Shown here: positions 21,424-31,238 of the stretch, piece by piece
How the letters are laid out: the number at the start of each line of letters is the position of its first letter
How positions within the stretch are numbered: the stretch's first letter is position 1
Source: Singulisphaera acidiphila DSM 18658
GTDB taxonomy: Bacteria > Planctomycetota > Planctomycetia > Isosphaerales > Isosphaeraceae
Direction of reading: 5' to 3'
DNA: 64,000 nucleotides
NCBI RefSeq assembly: GCF_000242455.2
Contig: NC_019892.1
Coordinates: 6,458,744 to 6,522,743, forward strand
Notes under the pieces: model-generated
The model's input: the letters and a program-made list of their open reading frames with translations, nothing else
What the model was told of the DNA's origin: nothing
Database searches by the model: none
Position numbers and translations under genes: made by a program

Positions 21424-21998
21424 GCCTTTTTCGGTTCTCCGTCCCTGCTCTCCAGGTCGAGTACCTTCGCCCTCATCACCGCTCCGTTGCCTCAAATTCA
21501 AGAGGGGCACGGAGCCCCCGATCTTTCTCGGTCCATCGTCATCCGATGGTCAAGAGATTCGGGATGAGGGCGTTCCTCTTTCTTGGCTGGTCCTCACACC
21601 TCACCTCTCTCTTCATCTCCACTCCTCCTTCGCCACCTCCCTCCCCGGTCTGTTCTTTTCTCAGCGCTCGCTGTCTGAACCTCCGCAACTCGGGTGGAAT
21701 CTCGTGGTCGATCGCGATTCCTGTACCTGGGCGTCGTCGACGCGCCACATTGGGCCTCACGGCCGAAACACTCCTTGCCAACGATTCCACCGTCAAGATC
21801 AGATCTTTCGTTGAGTTCTGAATCGGATTTAGCCGATTCAAGACCATAATGGCAGTCCGCGCATGCCGGTTGGACCGGTTGCCGGGTTTGCCACGGTTTC
21901 GACTCAACCGCCAGCGACGGTCGCACCGATACCGTAGTTTGCCGGGCATCTCGGCCTCGGTCCAGGACGGGCCGTGTCCAGCCTAAGGAGAGAATGGA
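21424..21998 (+). other. 575-base gap and long leader of the surface protease gene
   Basis: No gene is convincing here; an open frame at 21546-21821 has biased proline/serine composition without homology that I recognise. A perfect 8-bp hairpin (TGAATCGG at 21819-21826 with CCGATTCA at 21833-21840) is followed by CATAAT (21845-21850), a five-of-six -10 box lacking a good -35 box. This leaves about 150 bases of possible 5' leader before the 1519-codon gene. Confidence 0.3.
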
Positions 21999-24900
21999 AT
22001 GTCTCAGCCATCCCGACCGCAGGCGCGAGGCCCAGCGCAGCGGCGTCGCCGAAGTTTTCAGGTGGAACAGGTTACGCGCCTTGAGGAGAAGCACCTCCTC
22101 GCCCCGTTTGTGACCATTGCACCTCGAGTGGCGACATTCACGGCCGCTACGACGCCGACCAACGCGTTCTTGGGCACGGTGACGGTGACACGCCCCACCA
22201 CCACCGGTACAACTGCTTTTCCCTCGGCGGCGCCGACGACCTCCGTGTCGCTCCTGACGCCGAACAACTCGTTCGGCGGCGATATCGTCCGCATCGAGGC
22301 AGGGCCCGGCGGTGATTTCGGCCGCGGTGTGTATGCCGTTTCGCGGGGGGCGGGAGAGAACAGTGGCGCTGTCAATCGTCCCGGCGTCATCTACCGGGTC
22401 GATCCCGCCACCGGCAAGTCGTCGGTCTTCTTCGACTTGAACACCGTTTTGAACCAACTCGAGCCCGGCGGCAACGCTTCGAATTCGGTTGGTGCATCTT
22501 CGGGACTGGTGAACTGGTACGACATTGCGTTCGATCCTGAGGGCTACTTCGACGGCCGTCCCTCGATGTTCGTCAGCAGTGTCGATCGCTCCGACCCCAA
22601 CAAGAACGTGATCTACCGGATCGCTCCGGACGGGACGTTCATGGGGGCGTTCGCCTCACTGACGGACGGCCTGCAGAACCTCAATTTCGTCATCAATCCG
22701 AGTGCGATCGTGGTTCCGCCGGTCGAGAACCAGTCGTTCCTCAGAGGCCTGATTTCGGGAAGCGGCATGGCGGCTTCCCAATCGACGTCCTCCGGCGGAG
22801 TCACGTTCGCCGGTCTCTTCTTCGATGCGAACAGCTATTCTCCCGGTCAGAACATCAGCTCCAGCACGCTGCCGCAGGGCGTCTCGCAGACGGGCTTCAC
22901 CTTCGGACCCCAGGTTGGTCTGACGGCGTCCAACGCGGACTACCTTTCGCGGGTCTACGACGTCTTCACCGACTTCGGCACTCCCGCCGCTGGCGGCATT
23001 CCCGCTCGGCCTGGTTTCAGCGGTGTTCAGGGGATCTCTGGTGACCTGCTGATCTCACCCCCGGCCTCGGCGGCGACGACGGCCACCCTGCCCCCCGACC
23101 AGTTGGCACTTGTCTCGACGCCCTTCCGGCGGTTCGAGGACATCGCCTTTGACCAGTACGGTTACTTCTCGCAAGGCTACCCGATCGCCACCGGCACGAA
23201 TACGACCGGGACCGGCGTTACGCTCAATACGATCGGTTCGCCGGTTAGCGCGGGCAGCTTGTTCGCGACCGACCTGGGTACCGGTCTCTTCGTAGACGTG
23301 ACGTCCATCGCGACGACCACGGACCCGATCACGGCTGCGACGCCCGTCCGAATTCCCATCCAGGGGCCGGGAGCAGTCGGTGTGACGGTCGACGCCAACG
23401 GGGTTCGCCCGACCGTCACCAACGGCAACACCACCGGTGGCAGCAATATCGGCGGCCGGATCGTTCGGATTACGCCCGGGGGAGTCCTTACCACCTTCGC
23501 TGAAGGTTTCAATACCTCCGGGGCCCAGGATTCGTCCAGCTTCCTCGATTCAAGTCTGAGCATCACCTTCTCGGCCGACGGAACGACCCTGTATGCGTCC
23601 GACGACGATGGGATCTGGCAGTTCAAGTCGACGACCAGCCTGGCCGGTTCGACCAGCGGATCGATCATCGGTTTGAACGACCTGAAGACCCTCGGTGTGC
23701 CCTACGATGGGCAGGATAGCGCCGTCGCGATCGTGGACACGGGCGTGGATGCCCTCTCGCCACCGTTCCGCGGTCGCGTTGCAGCCGGTACCAACGTCGT
23801 CACCAACGGATTCGGCAATACCGATACCGCGACGATCACGTCGGCGACCTCGAGCACCGGGACCGGGGGCACCGGAGGTACCGGGGGTACGGCAGCGGGT
23901 AACACCACGTCGGTCACCTCGGACGGCCACGGCACGCTCGTCGCAGGTGTGGTCGCTCAGTTCGTCCCCCAAGCGACGATCCTCCCGGTCAATGTTTTCT
24001 ATCCCTTCGTCAGCTTCTCGAGCAGCCAGTCCACAAGCGGCGGCGGGACTGGTGGAACCGGTGGGACCGGTGGAACCGGTGGGAATAACGGAAACCAGCG
24101 ATCGATCAATGTTGCCTCGAATGCGCTGACGACGACCGATGCGGTTTACCAGGGGACGGCCTACGTCGCCAAGCATCCGTTCGTCAATGACCCGGTTCGG
24201 CCGAATAAGGCGGATCGTGTGGTGGCCACCGTCTTCGGCTTCGGCTCGACCGAGACCTTCACCAGTGAAGGGACGGCCTACCGGCGCTACCCGCAGATGG
24301 TGATCGCCTTCAAGAACCAGTTGAAGAAGTTCCGGGCCTTGGGCATTGCCCCCATCGGGGCTGCGGGGCAGTTCGGCGCTCCGTTCCAGGCGGGAACCAG
24401 CAACAACCAGAACGGTGGGACGACCACCGGTGGCACCGGTACCGGTGGCCCGGCAGGCTTGGGGACCAACAATGCCGAGAATCCCAACGACGGCGACGTC
24501 AATGGAATGGCATTCCCGGCCATCCTCAATGAAGTGGTGTCGGTGACCGGCACGATTCCGTTCCCCTACTCCACGGGGCCCGGTCAATCGCCCGTCGATC
24601 CCACAATCGGACCGTTCCAGACCGCGCTCAACTTCACGCCCGCCTCGATCTTCCAAGCGGGTGTCGTGATCGGCGGCTTCGGGATCACGGGTGGGACGAA
24701 CACGGGGAACAACGCGAACGGCAACCCGCCGATCACCCAGTTGACCGCCGGTGATATCGGGATCTACAGCGACCGGATCCTCGCCTCGGTGAACCGAAGT
24801 ACGACCACCGACTTCGCGGCCCCTGCCCTCGACGTTCCCACCTTCCGCCGGCGGATCGTCCTTGTGGGAGCCTCGGGAAGTGGGACCAACACCACGACCA

Positions 24901-26558
24901 ACTCGACTGTGGGAACCAATGGAGAGACGGTCGACCCGAGCAACCATATGACGAACGTCGGGGCGGGCACCTCGCTCTCTGCGGCGATCGTCGGTGGATC
25001 GTTCGCCACGGTCAGCTCCGCTCTCGACTACTGGTCGACCCTGGCCGCCGGAGGGGTTACCTCCGACGCTTACCTCACTCAGCCGGTGGGGGCGCGAACC
25101 CTGAACTTCGGGACCCACGCGCTCGACAGCCTCGCAGCCTACAACAACCCGGATGGGATCAACGCGATCCTCGCATGGACTTCGGTCCCGGTCGTCGATC
25201 CCAACGATCAACTGGGCAGCGCGAATCCGCCCTACCTGATGGGAAGTCCCAATTTCCGCCAGTTCGCGCGGATCGATATCGGGAACGCCATCGCGGCCAT
25301 CGAAGGCTCGGTTGCGATCAACTACCTGCTCGACCATAACATCTTCCCGATCATCGACGCCAACAAGAACAACAACATCACTGCGGAGGAGATTCAGAAC
25401 TTCGTCGATCAGTCAGCGCAGATGGGCTTGCCCGAGGCAGGAGCCATGGCTCGGCTCTTGGGTGGGACCTCGCGAACTCCCCAGACGGGTGCCCAGAGCA
25501 CGCTCTTCGGTGAAGAACCCGATCAACCCGACGTGCTCCAACGCCGCTTCAACTTCTTCGACTATGCGGCCGACGGTCAGCTTAACGGGGGCATCACGGT
25601 CGATCAGCTCAAGATGCTGGCCAAAACGCTGCTGCCGAAGCCGGACTCGTTTACAATCACCGACCGCCAGCGGGCTTCGGCCAATGGGTTCTTGCTCGAC
25701 CCGACCGCAAAACGGAACTTCACCGACCTGCAACACATCCTGCCGAAGTTCCAGTTCGTTCCCAAGTCGGCCCTCGTCAAGTACCGGAACATCTCGCCGG
25801 CACGGTTCAAGGTCAACCGCCTGGTGCCGGGCGTCGACTCGATCATGACCCAGTTCCCGGTCTACACGCTCTTCAACGGTGGTGAGCGAGTTAAGCAGCC
25901 TTCAACGCAGACGCCGACTCCAACACCAACACCAACGCCGACCCCGACCCCGACTCCAACGCCAACCCCGACCAGCACGACGACCGGAGGGACCACGACT
26001 CCGAGCAACACAGGGGGGACGAGCACTCCGACCTCAAGTGATCAGTCGAAGGAGATTCTCGACGCCATCAAGAAGCTAGCAGGGGGCTCGACGGCTGCGA
26101 TCGGTACTCCGAATACCGTGGGCAACCTCACGCCGCTTCCTGAGCCAACGCCGATTGTGCCAACCGGATCCGAAACGGCACCGACGACCGCCAGCACCGC
26201 ACCGACTACGGACGCGACGGTAGCGACGCCGACCGAAGGCTCCACAACGCCAACCGATACGCCGACGGACCCTGCGGCTACGACGGTGAATGCGAACGCG
26301 ACCTCGACTACGACACCCACACCGACACCCACACCGACACCCACACCAACACCGACGCCCACACCGACCTCGACCGAGCTTTCGGAGCAGACGCCGATCA
26401 CCACCACGACTTCGACGACAACCTCGACGACGGTCCAGAATGGGGGTGGGCAGGTTCCCGTGGGGGTGAATGTCGTTCGTAAGAAAACGACGGTCACACC
26501 CAAGAAGAACAACTTCTTCGACAAGATCTACGATGACATCAAGAAGATCTTCAAATGA
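21999..26558 (+). CDS. giant subtilase-like (S8) surface protein
   Basis: A 1519-residue predicted exported protease. The N-terminus is basic and then carries VEQVTRLEEKHLLAPF, a form of the LE..LL(A/S) motif common at the start of very large planctomycete surface proteins. A possible beta-propeller-like region (about 60-560) precedes the S8 domain: Asp580 in VAIVDTGVD, His644 in DGHGTLVAG, and Ser992 in GTSLSAAIVGG. The 348 residues between His and Ser are longer than usual and hold Gly-Thr repeats (GGTGGTGGTGG). EF-hand-like loops near 1119 (DANKNNNITAEE) follow, then two Thr-Pro repeat stretches and a basic C-terminus with KKNNFFDKIYDDIKKIFK. No homologue of the whole is known to me. Confidence 0.8.
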   Translation: MSQPSRPQARGPAQRRRRSFQVEQVTRLEEKHLLAPFVTIAPRVATFTAATTPTNAFLGTVTVTRPTTTGTTAFPSAAPTTSVSLLTPNNSFGGDIVRIEAGPGGDFGRGVYAVSRGAGENSGAVNRPGVIYRVDPATGKSSVFFDLNTVLNQLEPGGNASNSVGASSGLVNWYDIAFDPEGYFDGRPSMFVSSVDRSDPNKNVIYRIAPDGTFMGAFASLTDGLQNLNFVINPSAIVVPPVENQSFLRGLISGSGMAASQSTSSGGVTFAGLFFDANSYSPGQNISSSTLPQGVSQTGFTFGPQVGLTASNADYLSRVYDVFTDFGTPAAGGIPARPGFSGVQGISGDLLISPPASAATTATLPPDQLALVSTPFRRFEDIAFDQYGYFSQGYPIATGTNTTGTGVTLNTIGSPVSAGSLFATDLGTGLFVDVTSIATTTDPITAATPVRIPIQGPGAVGVTVDANGVRPTVTNGNTTGGSNIGGRIVRITPGGVLTTFAEGFNTSGAQDSSSFLDSSLSITFSADGTTLYASDDDGIWQFKSTTSLAGSTSGSIIGLNDLKTLGVPYDGQDSAVAIVDTGVDALSPPFRGRVAAGTNVVTNGFGNTDTATITSATSSTGTGGTGGTGGTAAGNTTSVTSDGHGTLVAGVVAQFVPQATILPVNVFYPFVSFSSSQSTSGGGTGGTGGTGGTGGNNGNQRSINVASNALTTTDAVYQGTAYVAKHPFVNDPVRPNKADRVVATVFGFGSTETFTSEGTAYRRYPQMVIAFKNQLKKFRALGIAPIGAAGQFGAPFQAGTSNNQNGGTTTGGTGTGGPAGLGTNNAENPNDGDVNGMAFPAILNEVVSVTGTIPFPYSTGPGQSPVDPTIGPFQTALNFTPASIFQAGVVIGGFGITGGTNTGNNANGNPPITQLTAGDIGIYSDRILASVNRSTTTDFAAPALDVPTFRRRIVLVGASGSGTNTTTNSTVGTNGETVDPSNHMTNVGAGTSLSAAIVGGSFATVSSALDYWSTLAAGGVTSDAYLTQPVGARTLNFGTHALDSLAAYNNPDGINAILAWTSVPVVDPNDQLGSANPPYLMGSPNFRQFARIDIGNAIAAIEGSVAINYLLDHNIFPIIDANKNNNITAEEIQNFVDQSAQMGLPEAGAMARLLGGTSRTPQTGAQSTLFGEEPDQPDVLQRRFNFFDYAADGQLNGGITVDQLKMLAKTLLPKPDSFTITDRQRASANGFLLDPTAKRNFTDLQHILPKFQFVPKSALVKYRNISPARFKVNRLVPGVDSIMTQFPVYTLFNGGERVKQPSTQTPTPTPTPTPTPTPTPTPTPTSTTTGGTTTPSNTGGTSTPTSSDQSKEILDAIKKLAGGSTAAIGTPNTVGNLTPLPEPTPIVPTGSETAPTTASTAPTTDATVATPTEGSTTPTDTPTDPAATTVNANATSTTTPTPTPTPTPTPTPTPTPTSTELSEQTPITTTTSTTTSTTVQNGGGQVPVGVNVVRKKTTVTPKKNNFFDKIYDDIKKIFK
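25911..25970 (+). repeat. Thr-Pro microsatellite 1 inside the surface protease gene
   Basis: Ten Thr-Pro dipeptides are encoded by near-identical ACN-CCN hexamers. They form an extended linker between the EF-hand-like part and a Thr/Ser-rich segment. Such tracts are prone to length change. Confidence 0.85.
26313..26366 (+). repeat. Thr-Pro microsatellite 2 inside the surface protease gene
   Basis: Nine Thr-Pro dipeptides, mostly ACA-CCC/ACA-CCG, make a second linker ahead of the C-terminal basic segment. It lies 340 bases after the first tract. Confidence 0.85.
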
Positions 26559-26593
26559 TCGGTCGGTGGTCTGAGTCCTGATCGGTGACACAG

Positions 26594-26625
26594 CCGGCCG
26601 CGCTTTCTCTCGAAGGCGCGGCCGG
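26594..26625 (+). terminator. terminator-like hairpin after the surface protease gene
   Basis: A perfect 10-bp GC-rich stem (26594-26603 with 26616-26625), extendable inward by three weaker pairs, begins 36 bases after the stop. It is followed by TTCGCGTTT, a weak T-tract. Confidence 0.5.
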
Positions 26626-26699
26626 TTCGCGTTTCCGTGGGCGTTGCCCCGAGTCGGTCGTGGGGAGCCTGAATCGTCGCACTCGAATGACGGGGGGCG

Positions 26700-27257
26700 T
26701 CATCCGGCGGGGCACAAACCCGAGGGGGGCCTCGGCGATTGAGGTGCAATGCGGAAGGTGAACACGCGGACGACCGGGTCGTCACGCGAGCCGGAGTCGG
26801 AAGGCGGATCGTCGGCGATCTGCTGGGCGGTCTGCTCGAGTTCGCCAAGGTCGAGACCGAGCTGGTTTTGCCCGGCCAGGGTGTGAGCCGAGCGGAAGAG
26901 GACGGCGGCGCGTTGAGCGTGGGTCACGACACCTCCCGGCTGCCGTTCCCGAACCTTGACCCCTGCGGCCGCGAGTTTGATCAAGGCGCGGAGGATGTCC
27001 GCCGTTGTCCCTTTCCGCCCATGCGCATGCCAGAGCCCTTCCCAGGTCTCGTGGGCTTCCCAGTAATAGCCGGCGTTGAACAGGGCGAACCCGCGAAGGT
27101 AGGCGGGGGAGCGGTCCCACGCATCCGCCACGATCGGTGGCTCCGGTTGATGACCACGGCCTGCGGAGTGTCCCTGAGGCGAACTCGTCGGGTGCGGCCA
27201 AGGTCCCTTCGGGACGTAGGCATAGGGGGGGAAGTCCTTGTTGGCACTGGCATCCAT
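26700..27257 (-). CDS. DUF309 family protein
   Basis: A 185-residue protein with a DUF309 domain, a small helical fold of unknown function. The signature FNAGYYWEAHETWEGLWH (about residues 58-75) is clear, followed by ILRALIKLAAAGVKV. In the family, the His and Glu of EAHE.WE line a putative active site. The tail from about 140 (Pro/Ser/Arg-rich) looks disordered. The ATG at 27257 (MDASANKDF) has AGGGAG upstream; the frame continues to 27380. The gene is divergent from the phosphodiesterase gene with a 135-base gap. Confidence 0.8.
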   Translation of the reverse strand: MDASANKDFPPYAYVPKGPWPHPTSSPQGHSAGRGHQPEPPIVADAWDRSPAYLRGFALFNAGYYWEAHETWEGLWHAHGRKGTTADILRALIKLAAAGVKVRERQPGGVVTHAQRAAVLFRSAHTLAGQNQLGLDLGELEQTAQQIADDPPSDSGSRDDPVVRVFTFRIAPQSPRPPSGLCPAG

Positions 27258-27392
27258 GACGCTCGACTCCCTGGGCATTTCGGGCTCGCTGGCTTCAATG
27301 TTAAACTCTTCCCTGGTTCTCGCGCAGGCCATCAGGACCAATGACGCGGTCGGCGCCCGGCGACCCTCCTGCGTGGGCAAACTCTCGATCGA

Positions 27393-28811
27393 GTGGATGT
27401 CTTGCGAACACCTGCCCTTGCCCCTCTCGTTTTAATCAACGCCGTGGGATTGACCGGTCGGCTCCTCGCCCATGCGCCCTGGCTCCGTGCTCTGGCCGAG
27501 GCGGGATGGTCCCGATCGCTTCGTGAAGTCGTTCCTGCCGTGACTTGCACGGCCCAGGCGAGCCTTTTGACCGGGCTTCCGCCGTCAGGTCATGGGATCG
27601 TCGGGAACGGCTGGCTCTTCCGCGAAACGGGGGAGGTGCGGTTCTGGCAGCAGTCGAACGCCTTGTTGCAAGCCGAACCACTCTACAAAACTGCCGCGCG
27701 GCTGGCTCACGAAGCCGGCCGGCCTTTTCGGTCCGCGCAACTGTTCTGGTGGTTCAACCAAGGAGCGGCCGTCGACATCAGCGTGACCCCGAAGCCGTAT
27801 TACGGAGCCGATGGTAACAAAGCGTTCGGCATCACCGGCACCCCCGACGGACTGACCGATCGACTCGAACGGGAACTCGGTCCGTTCCCGTTCCGGACCT
27901 TCTGGGGGCCTGGGGCCGGCCTCCCTTGCACCGATTGGATTGCTCGCTGTGCCGCTTCGCTCCTGAAGTCGGAGCCCCCCGATCTCAGCTTGGTCTATCT
28001 GCCCCATCTCGACTACGAGCCGCAACGCCTGGGACCGTCAAAGTCGGACATGGTCCGCCTGGTCGGGGAACTCGACGCGGCCTGTGTTCCGTTGTTGGAT
28101 GCGGCTCGTCAGGTGGGAGCGCGGGTTTGGGTCGTCAGCGAGTACGGTCATTGCGACGTCTCGCGTCCGATCCTGATCAATCGCCTGCTCCGCAGCGCCG
28201 GGCTCTTGGTTGCGCGTGACGGACCCTTTGGTGAGGCGCTCGACACGTTTCAGAGCCGAGCCATGGCGGTCTGCGACCATCAACTGGCCCATATCTACGT
28301 GCGCGACGCCCACGACCTCGAACGGGTCCGCGAACTCCTTCTCGGCCAGCCAGGCGTCGCCCAGGTCCTGGCCGGCGAGTCACGCGGTGAGTGGGGACTC
28401 GACCATCCCCGGTCGGGGGAGCTCGTCGCCCTGTCCGAACCGGATGCCTGGTTCGCGTACCCCTACTGGCTCGACGATCGTCGGGCTCCCGACTTTGCAA
28501 GGACGGTCGATATCCATCGCAAGCCGGGCTACGATCCGTGCGAGCTCTTTTTCGATCCCGCGCTACGGTGGCCGCAAGGGCGTGCGATGCTCCGCTTGGC
28601 GCAGAAGAAGCTGGGTTTTCGCACCCTTTTTGATCTCATCCCGCTGGACGCGACCCTGGTCCGAGGGAGTCACGGCCTTCGCGCCGCGACCCAGGAAGAC
28701 CGTCCGATCCTGATCGGCGACGGTCCAACTCCCTCGGCTGACGGGACGATCGAGATGGTCGATGCGCACGGCCTTTTGCTTCGCGCACTTGTTCCTGAAG
28801 CGGAGGGGTAA
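27393..28811 (+). CDS. type I phosphodiesterase/nucleotide pyrophosphatase family
   Basis: A 472-residue member of the alkaline-phosphatase superfamily. The nucleophile Thr lies in PAVTCTAQASLLTG (about residue 50), metal ligands are in YLPHLDYEPQRLGP (about 205-218) and SEYGHCDVSRP (about 250), and late His ligands in RGSHG (about 430). It probably hydrolyses phosphodiester or pyrophosphate bonds in a small nucleotide or lipid head group. No signal peptide is evident, which would make it cytoplasmic. The start is a GTG with no strong ribosome binding site, so the exact start is uncertain. It ends next to a bidirectional terminator. Confidence 0.82.
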   Translation: MDVLRTPALAPLVLINAVGLTGRLLAHAPWLRALAEAGWSRSLREVVPAVTCTAQASLLTGLPPSGHGIVGNGWLFRETGEVRFWQQSNALLQAEPLYKTAARLAHEAGRPFRSAQLFWWFNQGAAVDISVTPKPYYGADGNKAFGITGTPDGLTDRLERELGPFPFRTFWGPGAGLPCTDWIARCAASLLKSEPPDLSLVYLPHLDYEPQRLGPSKSDMVRLVGELDAACVPLLDAARQVGARVWVVSEYGHCDVSRPILINRLLRSAGLLVARDGPFGEALDTFQSRAMAVCDHQLAHIYVRDAHDLERVRELLLGQPGVAQVLAGESRGEWGLDHPRSGELVALSEPDAWFAYPYWLDDRRAPDFARTVDIHRKPGYDPCELFFDPALRWPQGRAMLRLAQKKLGFRTLFDLIPLDATLVRGSHGLRAATQEDRPILIGDGPTPSADGTIEMVDAHGLLLRALVPEAEG

Positions 28812-28867
28812 TGGCCTCGCTTCGCGGGTCCGTGATTGTGCGGGGTGTTGGTCGCCCTTTCCTGGTG

Positions 28868-28896
28868 ATTCCTGGTGGGCAAGGCCCACCAGGAAT
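28868..28896. terminator. bidirectional terminator between the phosphodiesterase gene and asnB
   Basis: A perfect 13-bp stem (28868-28880 with 28884-28896) and a 3-base loop (AAG) lie in the 117-base gap between two convergent genes. Both flanks have short T or A runs, fitting a stop for both directions. Confidence 0.62.
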
Positions 28897-28928
28897 TCTG
28901 AATGACGGCATGGGAAACGTGAGTAAAC

Positions 28929-30905
28929 CTAGGAGGCGACAATCTCAGGAATGTCCGCATTCTTGATTGTGGTCGGTGTCCACGTCGGCAATTCACAGAG
29001 CCCGCCGCCACAGAACAGGTGATGCCAGAGCTGGGTGGTGACGACGCAGGTGAGGGCGACGTCGAAGGCCAGGCGGCGCGGTGTGATGCGCGGGATCATC
29101 ATCTGCCAGCTCCGTTCGCGGGCGACGACCTTCGGGTCGAAGTAGCCGGTTTCGCGGAGCGATTCGGGGCTGAGGAGTTGGTCGACCCAGGAGGGGCGAT
29201 CGGGGCCGAGGAACGTTTTCGCGAGGCTGGCTCGGAACATCGTTTTGGGACGATTGGCAATCTGAGGCGGAAGTGTTTTCGCAGCCACCTGCCTGAGGAT
29301 CCACTTCTCGTTCATACCGCGGAGCTTGTAGTCCGGGCTGATCCCCGCGCAGAAGTTGATGACATCGTCGTCGAGGAACGGGTAGCGGGTCTCGACCGAC
29401 GAGTTCATCGCGATCCGATCGCCCTTGGAGATCATCAAGAGACCGGCGAGCATGACCTTGTAACCGACGTAGAGCGACTGATTCAACGGATGCCAGCGCT
29501 CCATTCGGTCATTGGTGAGGCTCAGGTCGGAGTAGGGATCGTGATCGCCCAGGCGGTTCCACATCCGGTCGCTGTAGAGGACGGAGCGGGCCTGGCTGAT
29601 CAGCTCATACATATCCTGCTGTGCGGGTCTCACTCCGCCGAGGGCGAGCTCTGCCGGCCGATGGGCCGATCCGCCGCCGACCGCTCCCAGCATGAACTTG
29701 CGGAACAGCCGAGGGATCGGCGCGCCGATTTTCCCCACGATGGCCTCGCGCACCTTCTGGGTCTTGAACCAGACGTAGCCCGCCAGCGCTTCGTCGGCCC
29801 CTTCGCCGGTAAGAGCCACCTTGTAGCCCTGGCCGTGGACCGCCTGGGCGAGGCGCATCAAGGCCGCGCACGAGGTATCCATGATCGGTCCTTCGGCGGC
29901 CACCGTCAGCTCGGGGAATGCCGAGGCAATTTGCGCCTTGTCCATCGTCACGGTCGTGAGCTTGGAGCCGAGCACTTGCGCGGCCTCGATCGACTGCGGG
30001 CGTTCGTCCGGCCCGGCTTTGTCCAGACCGATCGTGAACGAAGGGACTGCCGCCCCGCGCTGCCGCGAGCTCAGGCCCAAGACAACCGTCGAGTCGAGGC
30101 CGCCGCTAATGTAGCTGACGACCGGAACATCGCCCCTCAGCCGCCGCTCGACCGACTGGCGGAGCAAACTCTCGAATTCGTCGATCAGAGGGGCGGGGTC
30201 GTCGAGCCGACGCTCGTCGCCCATGTCAGGAAAGTCGAGATCCCAGTACTGCTTGACCTCGACTCGGCCGTCTTTGATTCTCAGGTAGTGACCCGGGGCG
30301 AGCGACTTGATCCCCTCAAAATAGGTTCGTGTTGTCCCCGCGCAGAAGAAGGAGAAGAGATGATCGATCCCCTTCGGGTCGGGGGCGGCCGGCACCATGC
30401 CCGATGAAAGCAGCGCCTTGATTTCCGAACCCCAGAGCAGCCAGCCGTCGCGCTCGGTGTAGTAGAGCGGGCAGATTCCGACTCGGTCGCGGCCCAGGAT
30501 CAGCGTGCGATTCTGACGATCCCAGAGGGAGACCGCGAATTGGCCCCGTGCCCGTTCGAACATCCCCTCGCCGTGGTCTTCGTAGAGGTGGACCCAGGCC
30601 TCGGTGTCGCACCGGGTCGCCAGGCGATGGCCGCGGGCCAGCAGTTGCTCACGCAGTTCGGGATATTCGAACAACTCGCCGTTGAAGGCCACCCAGATGT
30701 CGCCGCGTTCGTTCGGGATCGGTTGCCGACCGCCGGCCAGGTCGATGATCGAGAGCCGGCGCGCTCCCAGGGCGACTCCGGGCTCGATGTGAATATGCTC
30801 ATCATCAGGTCCACGATGGGCGATCGCACCGGTCATGGCCAGGAGCCGTTGGGCCGGGAACTCTCGCGTACCATTCAGGTCCATAGCACCAGCGATGCCA
30901 CACAT
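28929..30905 (-). CDS. asnB: asparagine synthase (glutamine-hydrolysing)
   Basis: A 658-residue class II amidotransferase. Cys2 after the initiator Met (MCGIAGAMD) is the glutaminase nucleophile; IAHRGPDDEH and AFNGELFEY are typical of the N-terminal domain. The synthase part has the ATP pyrophosphatase loop SYISGGLDSTV near residue 255 and GEGADEALAGY near 360. The family makes asparagine from aspartate, but many AsnB relatives of this length amidate other substrates in secondary or cell-wall pathways, so the product is not certain. It stands alone between a terminator and the nitrilase gene. Confidence 0.88.
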   Translation of the reverse strand: MCGIAGAMDLNGTREFPAQRLLAMTGAIAHRGPDDEHIHIEPGVALGARRLSIIDLAGGRQPIPNERGDIWVAFNGELFEYPELREQLLARGHRLATRCDTEAWVHLYEDHGEGMFERARGQFAVSLWDRQNRTLILGRDRVGICPLYYTERDGWLLWGSEIKALLSSGMVPAAPDPKGIDHLFSFFCAGTTRTYFEGIKSLAPGHYLRIKDGRVEVKQYWDLDFPDMGDERRLDDPAPLIDEFESLLRQSVERRLRGDVPVVSYISGGLDSTVVLGLSSRQRGAAVPSFTIGLDKAGPDERPQSIEAAQVLGSKLTTVTMDKAQIASAFPELTVAAEGPIMDTSCAALMRLAQAVHGQGYKVALTGEGADEALAGYVWFKTQKVREAIVGKIGAPIPRLFRKFMLGAVGGGSAHRPAELALGGVRPAQQDMYELISQARSVLYSDRMWNRLGDHDPYSDLSLTNDRMERWHPLNQSLYVGYKVMLAGLLMISKGDRIAMNSSVETRYPFLDDDVINFCAGISPDYKLRGMNEKWILRQVAAKTLPPQIANRPKTMFRASLAKTFLGPDRPSWVDQLLSPESLRETGYFDPKVVARERSWQMMIPRITPRRLAFDVALTCVVTTQLWHHLFCGGGLCELPTWTPTTIKNADIPEIVAS

Positions 30906-31058
30906 CGTCGAACCCTCATCCGGTTTGTTTCGTGGGATTCAGCCGCCGAGACGAGAAGGCGCTCGGCCCAGAGATGTCCAAGAGGGGGACGTGCCAAGCC
31001 ATCCAAGCCATTCGCTACGACAACCTCAGACAACTTCCATGTCAAATGTCAGCGGACT

Positions 31059-31238
31059 TCAGTTGTTTAATGGTAGGAGATCGATCTCGGGCAAGTCAAA
31101 GGTGAGCGTCGAAGGGGCGGCGTTCAGCGACCTGCGCCGGCTTGCTCTCCAGTAGACGCAACCGCCGAGAATGCCGATCCAGAGGGTGCCGAGCCGGAAG
31201 AGGAAGCCACGCGGGCCGAGGGGGACGTAGAACGCCAC
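31059..31238 (-). CDS. possible small single-pass membrane protein overlapping the nitrilase gene end
   Basis: A 59-residue frame starts at a GTG (31238) with GAGGA nine bases upstream, in another frame inside the last 115 bases of the nitrilase gene. It has a clear hydrophobic span (GFLFRLGTLWIGILGGCVYW) and a basic flank (RASRRR), as expected of a membrane anchor with the C-terminus inside. By contrast the nitrilase frame here becomes Ser/Arg-rich, typical of non-coding frame. Either it is a real overlapping gene or the nitrilase has a frameshift that fuses this segment to it. Confidence 0.4.
   Translation of the reverse strand: MAFYVPLGPRGFLFRLGTLWIGILGGCVYWRASRRRSLNAAPSTLTFDLPEIDLLPLNN

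Noticed and set aside
21546-21821. A 91-codon frame with a hydrophobic N-terminus before the giant protease.
   Set aside because: No ribosome binding site, a Pro/Ser-rich body and no conserved motif; it ends inside the likely leader of the next gene.
23550-25337. A 595-codon minus-strand frame opposite the giant protease.
   Set aside because: Arg/Gly/Asp-rich shadow of a GC-rich coding strand; the plus strand contains the S8 triad.
29019-30407. A 462-codon plus-strand frame opposite asnB.
   Set aside because: asnB on the minus strand is complete with all catalytic motifs; the plus frame has none.
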